Positions 58,801 through 64,000 of a DNA stretch of 64,000 nucleotides are shown here, piece after piece. The translations under genes were made by a program, and so were the position numbers. Within the stretch, counting starts at the first letter, position 1, and each line of letters starts with the position of its first letter. The DNA comes from Aptenodytes patagonicus (lineage: Eukaryota; Chordata; Aves; Sphenisciformes; Spheniscidae): assembly GCF_965638725.1 (NCBI RefSeq), contig NC_134963.1:6703501-6767500 (forward strand), read 5' to 3'. The notes under the pieces were generated by a model, which saw only the letters and a list, made by a program, of their open reading frames with translations, was not told the origin of the DNA and searched no databases.

Positions 58801-58965
58801 CTCCAGCAGGCCGAGCTGCGCGCCGGCGCGGCCCAGCTCGCTGAGGAGCACCAGCAGCGCCATCTTGTAGGGGGTGACCCAGTCCTTGATGCCGAAGACG
58901 TTGGCATGCACCACGCCGTTCGTCATCATCGGGTTGAAGTAGAGGCTCTCGTGCACGCTCGCCAT
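43651..58965 (-). CDS. ANAPC5: Anaphase-promoting complex subunit 5 (complete, 17 exons)
   Basis: APC5 is a non-catalytic scaffold subunit of the APC/C, the E3 ubiquitin ligase that marks securin and mitotic cyclins for degradation. It sits in the platform with APC1, APC4 and APC15. The spliced frame is 756 residues (human 755), with all 17 exons in phase and GT-AG introns throughout. In order: MASVHESLYFNPMMTNG N-terminus; helical N-terminal domain; an acidic linker about residues 165-195 (DESDMELTNTEELEGKMEKE); then a long all-helical array of TPR-type repeats, for example RYAALNLAALHCRFGHYQQA and IRIAQESNDHVCLQHCL; ending HGVPLINAFK. The start lies in GCCGCCATGG. The gene lies upstream of CAMKK2 on the same strand and is divergent from RNF34. 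A solo LTR and a CR1 tail sit in intron 3. Confidence 0.97.
43866..44270 (-). other. ANAPC5: ANAPC5 intron 16
   Basis: About 0.4 kb with no recognised feature. Confidence 0.6.
44271..44433 (-). CDS. ANAPC5: ANAPC5 exon 16
   Basis: Encodes LILGIPEQALNILHMAIEPV and LDKGCAMFLVAKCQVASAAS, TPR-like helices. Confidence 0.95.
44434..45042 (-). other. ANAPC5: ANAPC5 intron 15
   Basis: About 0.6 kb, AT-rich, with no recognised feature. Confidence 0.6.
45043..45190 (-). CDS. ANAPC5: ANAPC5 exon 15
   Basis: The exon is 148 bp and encodes VLLSIAELYWRSSCHTIALP, VLLQALALSREYSLQYLASE and TVLNLAFSQ. Confidence 0.95.
45191..45717 (-). other. ANAPC5: ANAPC5 intron 14
   Basis: About 0.53 kb with no recognised feature. 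Confidence 0.6.
45718..45825 (-). CDS. ANAPC5: ANAPC5 exon 14
   Basis: The exon is 108 bp and encodes KAIVLKAQNQMSEAHKLLQK, then LLIHCQKIKNTEMVI. Confidence 0.95.
45826..46967 (-). other. ANAPC5: ANAPC5 intron 13
   Basis: About 1.1 kb with no recognised exon or repeat. Confidence 0.6.
46968..47089 (-). CDS. ANAPC5: ANAPC5 exon 13
   Basis: The exon is 122 bp and encodes LWMLFDQKIQFERAMNDGRY, then HIADSLVAGITALNSIEGVY. Confidence 0.95.
47090..47880 (-). other. ANAPC5: ANAPC5 intron 12
   Basis: About 0.79 kb, AT-rich, with no recognised feature. Confidence 0.6.
47881..47955 (-). CDS. ANAPC5: ANAPC5 exon 12
   Basis: The exon is 75 bp and encodes GYFTAASEILKHLKERFPPN, then SQHAQ. Confidence 0.95.
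48193..48328 (-). CDS. ANAPC5: ANAPC5 exon 11
   Basis: The exon is 136 bp and encodes TMALQQAQTLLSMNSLEAVN and NNTESFAVVLCHLAELHAEQ. The acceptor is CACAAG. Confidence 0.95.
48329..48808 (-). other. ANAPC5: ANAPC5 intron 10
   Basis: About 0.48 kb with no recognised feature. Confidence 0.6.
48809..48990 (-). CDS. ANAPC5: ANAPC5 exon 10
   Basis: The exon is 182 bp and encodes YLASLGIQSLVQQRAFAGKA through DALKDSDLLHWKHSLSELID to AQKTAIWRLYGR, nearly identical to the remembered human sequence. Confidence 0.96.
48991..49931 (-). other. ANAPC5: ANAPC5 intron 9
   Basis: About 0.94 kb with no recognised feature. Confidence 0.6.
49932..50021 (-). CDS. ANAPC5: ANAPC5 exon 9
   Basis: The exon is 90 bp and encodes SWLYILEQKIFDSCVLLEHS, then VNKSLHFGLP. 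Confidence 0.95.
50022..50758 (-). other. ANAPC5: ANAPC5 intron 8
   Basis: About 0.74 kb with no recognised feature. Confidence 0.6.
50759..50840 (-). CDS. ANAPC5: ANAPC5 exon 8
   Basis: The exon is 82 bp and encodes QQAELALQEAIRIAQESNDH, then VCLQHCL, a TPR helix pair. Confidence 0.95.
50841..51786 (-). other. ANAPC5: ANAPC5 intron 7
   Basis: About 0.95 kb with no recognised feature. Confidence 0.6.
51787..51977 (-). CDS. ANAPC5: ANAPC5 exon 7
   Basis: The exon is 191 bp and encodes HYLSYLNGLRVQDVFSSTHS through GYGRSLRYAALNLAALHCRF, the start of the TPR array. Confidence 0.96.
51978..53202 (-). other. ANAPC5: ANAPC5 intron 6
   Basis: About 1.2 kb with no recognised exon or repeat. Confidence 0.6.
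53203..53304 (-). CDS. ANAPC5: ANAPC5 exon 6
   Basis: The exon is 102 bp and encodes ASLLKNDETKALTPASLQKE, then LNNLLKFNPDFAEA. Confidence 0.95.
53305..55105 (-). other. ANAPC5: ANAPC5 intron 5
   Basis: A 1.8-kb intron. Its centre, about 54.0-54.7 kb, is less AT-rich than its flanks and begins with a short minisatellite, which suggests an inserted element. Its family was not recognised. Confidence 0.55.
54041..54178 (+). repeat. Degenerate minisatellite, about three units
   Basis: GTGCCAGCAACTGGAG-like units start at 54041, 54085 and 54137, with spacings of 44 and 52 bases. They share GTGCCAGCARCYGGAGCA and a GTGTGYCTGTG end. Confidence 0.75.
55106..55172 (-). CDS. ANAPC5: ANAPC5 exon 5
   Basis: The exon is 67 bp and encodes EEEISCSGPLSQKQAEYFLS, then QQ. 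Confidence 0.95.
55173..56397 (-). other. ANAPC5: ANAPC5 intron 4
   Basis: About 1.2 kb with no recognised feature. Confidence 0.6.
56398..56593 (-). CDS. ANAPC5: ANAPC5 exon 4
   Basis: The exon is 196 bp and encodes LFLRHMILAYNKLSFSQVYK, LYTALQQYFQNDEEKNGIDE and the acidic MELTNTEELEGKMEKEELDV linker. Confidence 0.96.
56713..56777 (+). mobile_element. CR1 LINE 3' terminus (short)
   Basis: GGGGGTTGGACTAGATGACC, then TTTAAAGGTCCCTTCCAACC and the terminal ATTCTATGATTCTATG octamer repeats are the conserved 3' end of avian CR1. Only the last 65 bases or so remain. Confidence 0.93.
56798..57372 (+). mobile_element. Solo LTR of an endogenous retrovirus, with target-site duplication
   Basis: A 565-bp LTR occupies 56803-57367, beginning TGTCCTGGTTTCGGCTGGG and ending CACA. 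It is flanked by a perfect CCTAC duplication at 56798-56802 and 57368-57372. No internal retroviral sequence is present, so it is a solo LTR left by recombination between two LTRs. I recall this LTR from many neoavian genomes. The 5-bp duplication favours an ERVL-like (class III) family, but the assignment is tentative. It includes an AT-rich TTATTATT microsatellite, lies antisense to ANAPC5 and is a fossil without coding capacity. Confidence 0.9.
57645..57754 (-). CDS. ANAPC5: ANAPC5 exon 3
   Basis: The exon is 110 bp and encodes LKLMAEGELKDMEQFFDDLS, then DSFTGTEPEVHKTSVV. Confidence 0.96.
57755..58575 (-). other. ANAPC5: ANAPC5 intron 2
   Basis: About 0.82 kb. It is AT-rich at first and becomes GC-rich toward exon 2. 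No feature was recognised. Confidence 0.6.
58576..58655 (-). CDS. ANAPC5: ANAPC5 exon 2
   Basis: The exon is 80 bp and encodes GPDMPLSRLRKAIEESCPHL, then ASSVHI. Confidence 0.95.
58762..58965 (-). CDS. ANAPC5: ANAPC5 exon 1, coding part
   Basis: The coding part is 204 bp and encodes MASVHESLYFNPMMTNGVVH, ANVFGIKDWVTPYKMALLVL and ERRRLNRLLLPLLQ. The start matches the conserved vertebrate N-terminus. The donor is CTGCAG/GTCAGG. Confidence 0.96.
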
Positions 58966-59250
58966 GGCGGCGCCCGGCCGCCCGGCCAGCCGCCCCGTCG
59001 CCTGGGAAACCGGCCTCGCCCGCCGGCCAATCGCCGCCGCCGTCGCCACCACGCGGGCCTCTCGGCGGCCAATCAGAGGCGAAGCTGTGCGCCGCCACCG
59101 CGGGGCCGGCTGGCGGCCCGAGCCCAGGGGAGACGTTCCGGGGAGAGAAGGATCCGCGCGGTGCCGCCCGCAGGGAAGCGGGCGAACGGCGGGGGAAGCC
59201 GCGCAGGGCGGTCGGGCGTGCGGCATCGCGGGGCGTCTACTTCGAACTGC

Positions 59251-62200
59251 AGCCGCAGCCGTTCAGCCAGGCTGTGGACTGTGGCGAGCTATGGCCAGCG
59301 TCTGTGTGGGTTGGCCACCGCCCGTTATCGCCCACAGCCCAGCGGCTGGTCACGTCTCCTCCATTGACACAGGCCTCCATGCTGCTCCCGCCACAGCCCA
59401 TGGGGCCTGTGGGGACCGCGGCTGGCAGCTCGGTGGGGCCAGCACCCGAACCATGACCCCGTGAGGTCCTGGGGACCCTCGTGGCCCTTCGTGGATGCGC
59501 CACAGCCCTCTGAGGAAGGCATGACTGCCACCAGCGTTGTCCCAGGCGGGGTCGGCCCTGTGTGTCCCTGTGAGGAGAGCCACACTGAGGAGCCTGAGGC
59601 GTAGCGGCTCGGCGAGGACATGGCACTCCTCCACAGCCAGTCATGGAAGAGGCCACGAGGGGATTCGCTGGGCCATATGGGGAGACTGCTCCGTGCTCTG
59701 ATGCAAGTGTTTCCTTGGTGCAGCCGGAGAACACCACGGAGTGAATTCACTCCAGTTAGATTGGATTTCTTAGAAATTAATTGTGATGCAGTAAAGGTAT
59801 TTCCCCACCTAAGTTTTTATTTTGTCAATAATTTGTTAAAATACTTCATTAAGGCATCGTGTTCCCAAAGAAAATACTCCAATTATTGTAATAGTTCTCA
59901 TTTTTGTAAGTGAGAGCAAAACAAAGCTCAGTATTATTATACATCTGCATGTCCCTGGGGATTTCAGCTGAGTTGCTCCCGATTCATGCCTGGGGGCGGT
60001 GAGAGGAGGAGGAGGCAAATCAAGCGTGGAGTAATTTTCCAGAATACATTTACATTTAGGAAACTTAACATTGTAGTTAGCTGTTGCTGGCATAATTAAT
60101 GATAGCTTCCTAGACCTCAATGAGCTAATACTCATTGAACTATACCTGAATGTAAAACCCAGGAAATACTACATATAAAACCCAGGAAATAACTTCGTAC
60201 TTACGTTACAAAGGTCAATTTACTGACATTTCCTGAAAATAAAGTATGGCGACTTGGGCGGAAACTCCAAAAATGATGGAGTGGCTTGGCAGGGAGGGGC
60301 GGGAGATAAGATAAAGGCCGGGCTGCAGCCAGCATGTGCAGAACTTGGAGGAAAAGGGAAATGACACACATCTGGTTCTGACATTTCTGTGTAACGCTCT
60401 GAAGCCAACGTGCGAACTCTGCTGACAATCCTTCAGCGCGTGGTGTAGAGAACATTTAGAATATGCTTTTTAAGCATATTTAAATAAACTCGCACGCCTA
60501 AAAACCAGCCCTTCAAATAAGCAGCAAGAGATGATTTTGTTCGTATTAACTTCAAGATTAGGTGACACAATTGAAAAAGTCATCTTTTATCTTACCTAAA
60601 ACGGGCTGACCCCGCCGAGTAACGTGCCTGAGCTTATGAAGGATGAAATAGCTACCGTCTGGGTTTGGGGATATTTAGTGCAACGCTGAATCTGTCGAAC
60701 CAAGTCTCAGTAATCTGAAAACTTTATCAAAAGTTAATTCCGAAGTACTGTGTGTCTGGTATAAAAAGTGAATACTACTAACGATTCTTCCCGTAGGAAG
60801 TAATATCCAATCTGAAATTCCCAAATAAAGCCCAGCGATTAACTTTTTTTTTTTTTAACTTTACTATAAAACTTTGCAAATGTTACTTTAAAAACAAGTG
60901 AATATTCCTGGTAAGAATCACTTCTCTACCTCGCTCTCTCGTGATGTGTAAAACCTTGGGGGATTACCGAGCCGCAGCGAGTCATCATCACTTGTTATTT
61001 CATGGCAGAAGCAAACGGGACATCTAGCATTAATAGATTTAAATCTTTTAATGCTTCTTTGGCACAATCCAGAAGGCTCAGTGAGGGCAAGTCTTTTATT
61101 AATGGAACCTCTTGCAAATGCTACTTTTCAGCCACAGAGTAGCCGATGGAGTTAAAGATCCTCATTTAAAAATAATCTATGTGGTTACAATTTAGACATG
61201 CTAACGCATTAAAAGTGATCTCAAATCACGTTACAAATATGATTCATCGCGATCCGCTCAAATTAAGGTGGGAGTGGCAACTGCAGCTGCCAGCACAGTC
61301 ACCAGATCTCAGCTCTGTCAGGCCCACGTTACTCTCTAAAACATCTGCGTTTGGGAGGATTTCTTGTTGGCAAGTCCTTAACAGAGCTAAAGGAAAAAAT
61401 TTGGGTTTTGCTCGGTTTGGCTTATCTGTGGGACAGAGCTTTTACCCTGCTTACAGCGACTGCATGAGGAGCTCTTATGTTTTAATGTGAGATTATTAAA
61501 AAAAAAAATCTGTGTATGATTTGGTACTTCAGGGATGACTCTCTGAATCAACAGTTTAGGTGACACAAGTTTTAAAAACCAAACTCTACTGTTATTTCTT
61601 AAGGCATCTTAAAGCAATCTCTTGTATGAGAAATGTGGAAAACGTGCCATTGCTTGTTCCAACATTGTATTCACAAAGCTTTTCTACTGTCTTTTCAGTT
61701 GCTTTGTCTAAAATTGCAAGCTATTGTTGAAAAAAAAACAAAAAACCCCCAACTAATGTGACATTTTTTATGAAATCATATGTAAAAGTTCATAGCATAT
61801 CAAAAGCTGGTCGAGGAGCGTAAGCATTTCCAAAAAGAGATGACCTGATTTTGAATTAAGATATGATGTCAGTGAAAATCCAGAAGTTGGACTGCACGAA
61901 GTAGCCGCTCTTGATGCTAAAGCTGCCAAGACTGTGCCATTCTTGTGGCAATTACATACCCATTTTTTTTTTGACTCAGTTCTTCTATCTGACTTGCTCC
62001 AAAAATAGATCCTTCCTGCAGAAATTAGTAAAGATTGCATGCAACCTTTTGTACGGGTAAATTGGATTCGTCGTCAAAATTTATTTTCAGCCACTTCTGT
62101 CTGTTCCTCTTTTTGGCAAAGGCCTCCATTGTTCTTGGCCCTGTGTGCTCCTGTGTAAAGCTTTCCTGAAGGCTTCGCTGGGTTTGTATTGTCGGGGTTT

Positions 62201-62749
62201 CTTTAATGTAATCTTCCGGCTAAAAGCTTTCAGTTCTTACAACCTATGGTTATTATTTTTATATATATCCCATTCATAGCATAGAGAAAATAATAGTGGC
62301 ATCTAGAAGCTAGCTGGAACTGGATTTGTAAATAATAAACCTTCTTTTCTATTATTTAAAGACGGTCACCAAAGGGCTTGGTAGAATAACCAGCACTTTG
62401 GCCTTTTGCCTACCGCACCGAGGCTTTTAATCCTATTCGTGACAAACCCCTGCTTGTACGCAGAGGTGCCGAAACACCTGGGTTTTGGTGACTGTCCGGT
62501 TCGCCCCCGGCTCCGCGCCAGACCCCACCGCTCCGCGCGTTGACGAGCAGCGCGCTAGGCGGGTTACCGCCACCTTCATTACCTTGGGGGACAGGCAGCG
62601 CCTGCCGCCGGTGTACACCTGCTTAAGTACACGGGGAAAAAAACAAAACGACCCAAAACCATGAGGTAAAAGTTCTCTCTTATTTCAGTGACATCATTAT
62701 TTACGCACTTACAGCTGTCAGTGGCCTCTTCTTTCCTCGTTTGAGGGGT
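59251..62749. other. ANAPC5-RNF34 intergenic region
   Basis: About 3.5 kb between two divergent promoters. The first 0.5 kb is fairly GC-rich and the rest AT-rich. No coding frame with recognisable homology, no tRNA-like cloverleaf and no interspersed repeat was recognised. Short direct repeats (AAACCCAGGAAATA) lie near 60155 and 60178. Confidence 0.5.
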
Positions 62750-63560
62750 ATTTTCGCGGCCCCCCCCCCGCGCCCGCCTCCGCAAACACACCGGCGCTTC
62801 CTCTCCTCCCATTGGTTCCGCCCGCTCGCTGTCGGCGGCGGGACAACCAATGCCGTGCGGCGTGACGGGAAGGCCCGCCCTCCGTGAGGCGGCCCGCCGG
62901 AGCGCCGCGCAGGGCGGGGGCCCGCTGGCGGGGGGGGTGTCGGCGCCGGGGGTCGCCGTGGTGGACGGCGCCCGGCTGAGGCGGCGGCGGACGGCGCTGG
63001 AGCGCGAGTGGCGGTGGTGAAGCGGCCATGAAGGTGAAGGGAGGGGTTCCTCCGGCCGGGAGAGTGTCTTTCCCCTCGCTGCGGGGAGGGAGGAGGGGGG
63101 CGAACCGGCGCGTGACGGGGCCGGGACCCTGGTGGGACGGGCCGTGCCGCCCCTCCCTCCTCGCCTCAGCCGCTCGGCCCGGCCGCGGCCGCTGTCGCTC
63201 CCCGGGCCTGTCCCGTTACGGAGGGATGCCCGGGCCGGGGGCCGCTTTACCGGCGAGTCCCGGCGCCCTCCGCTGACTCAGCAGCCAGGCAAGGCCTGGT
63301 GCCGCCGCCTGAGGCGAGCCCCCGCCTCTGTTTCCCCACACCGTCCGCGGTCGATCCCCGCCGGCGGCGGCTGAAGGACTAGCAGAGCTCCGAGCGGGAC
63401 GGAGCCGGGCTCGGGGCGGTGCGTGGGGGTTGGTCCTGTGAGGGGGGCGGCGGTTGGAAGCCAGCCCCCGCCGGGCCGGTGTGCGGGGGGCACGGCAGGG
63501 GCTGGCGGGGAGGGCCCGCTCCGGCCGGCCGCGGGTTTCGCTCCCCAAAGACGCCTCTCC
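62750..63560 (+). promoter_or_regulatory. RNF34: CpG island and promoter, probably of RNF34
   Basis: Very CpG-rich sequence with two CCAAT-type boxes (ATTGGTTCCG near 62811 and AACCAATG near 62845) upstream of the short exon below. By conserved synteny, RNF34 is the gene expected here on the + strand. Confidence 0.65.
63028..63033 (+). CDS. RNF34: Probable RNF34 exon 1, coding part (Met-Lys)
   Basis: GCGGCCATGAAG is followed directly by GTGAAG, a plausible donor. Vertebrate RNF34, a RING-type E3 ubiquitin ligase with a FYVE-like zinc finger that targets caspases and p53 pathway proteins, begins MKAGAT, so a first coding exon of just ATG-AAG fits. The call rests on this match, the CpG island and synteny (next after ANAPC5, opposite strand). 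The rest of the gene is beyond the window. Confidence 0.5.
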
Positions 63561-64000
63561 GCGTCCGGGATTGCCGTTGTGCTTTCAGGTCAGGGCAGAG
63601 GGTTGTGGTGACCGGGGACCTCTCAGTTCCGCGGGTTCCGCGGGGTGCTCGATCCCTGAAAAAGCTTTGCTTGAGCTCAGGGTGGGTGTAAAGAGGAAAT
63701 TTCAGCTAAAAAAAGAATAAAATCCTTTCTGCTGCTCTGCTTTTGGTCTGCTGGCTTTGATAGCACATCCTGCTCGCACAGATGTGTAAGGAGCAGCATA
63801 CAGCCTCCCAGCTTCTCGGGGTGGGTGTCTTTCTGAGGTGATATTCTCATCAGGTTACTAAACGCCCTTAAAGCCAAAAACAAGAGCAGAGAAGTTCAAA
63901 CGCAGTATTTTGCCCCTATAGGATGCGCATGAGGTACGGAGAGAGAAGATAGATGATGGCAGCTTGTGAGAAGAGAGTATGGAAGTGGTGACTGATGTAG
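63034..64000 (+). other. RNF34: Probable RNF34 intron 1 (right edge)
   Basis: The remainder of the CpG island, then ordinary sequence. No second exon was recognised before the window ends. Confidence 0.5.

Larger units (their letters stand above)
58440..59250 (-). promoter_or_regulatory. ANAPC5: CpG island and promoter of ANAPC5
   Basis: Strongly CpG-rich sequence across exons 1-2 and about 0.3 kb upstream of the start codon. CCAAT boxes, read on either strand as CCAAT or ATTGG, lie near 59029 and 59070, a usual spacing for a TATA-less promoter. Confidence 0.75.

Overview
This is vertebrate nuclear DNA, almost certainly from a neoavian bird. Four multi-exon genes with GT-AG introns lie in the conserved amniote order P2RX7 - P2RX4 - CAMKK2 - ANAPC5, and the first exon of what should be RNF34 enters at the right edge. 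Two CR1 LINE 3' ends, recognisable by their ATTCTATG octamer tails, and a 565-bp solo LTR of a type I recall from many neoavian genomes (but not chicken) support an avian source. No operons, CRISPR arrays or phage-like elements are present.

Layout. About 0.8-14.4 kb (+): exons 4-13 of P2RX7, with exons 1-3 not visible. 15.0-22.45 kb (+): a complete P2RX4 behind its own CpG island, encoding 384 residues in 12 exons. 23.4-41.7 kb (-): complete CAMKK2, encoding 530 residues, convergent with P2RX4, with a 3.2-kb 3'UTR and a GC-rich 5' end. 43.5-59.0 kb (-): complete ANAPC5, 17 exons and 756 residues. 59.2-62.7 kb: intergenic DNA with no recognisable gene. 62.75-63.6 kb: a CpG island with a short ATG-AAG exon followed by a splice donor, read as RNF34 exon 1 (+).

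The main surprise is P2RX7. Its exon bodies are clearly homologous to other P2X7 receptors and mostly stay in frame. However, the expected exon 7 acceptor and donor and the exon 9 donor are not AG, GT and GT. The Asn of the ATP-binding N-F-R motif is Tyr. In-frame stops lie at the end of exon 12 and inside the C-terminal ballast region of exon 13. I read it as a recently decayed or decaying gene next to an intact P2RX4, whose splice sites and ATP-contact residues are all in place.

Functional relationships: P2RX7 and P2RX4 are paralogous ATP-gated cation channels that admit Ca2+. CAMKK2 is a Ca2+/calmodulin-activated kinase kinase. ANAPC5 is a scaffold subunit of the anaphase-promoting complex. 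The neighbourhood is conserved synteny, not a co-regulated pathway. Exon coordinates were derived by hand from splice consensus, reading phase and remembered family sequences; no alignment was run.
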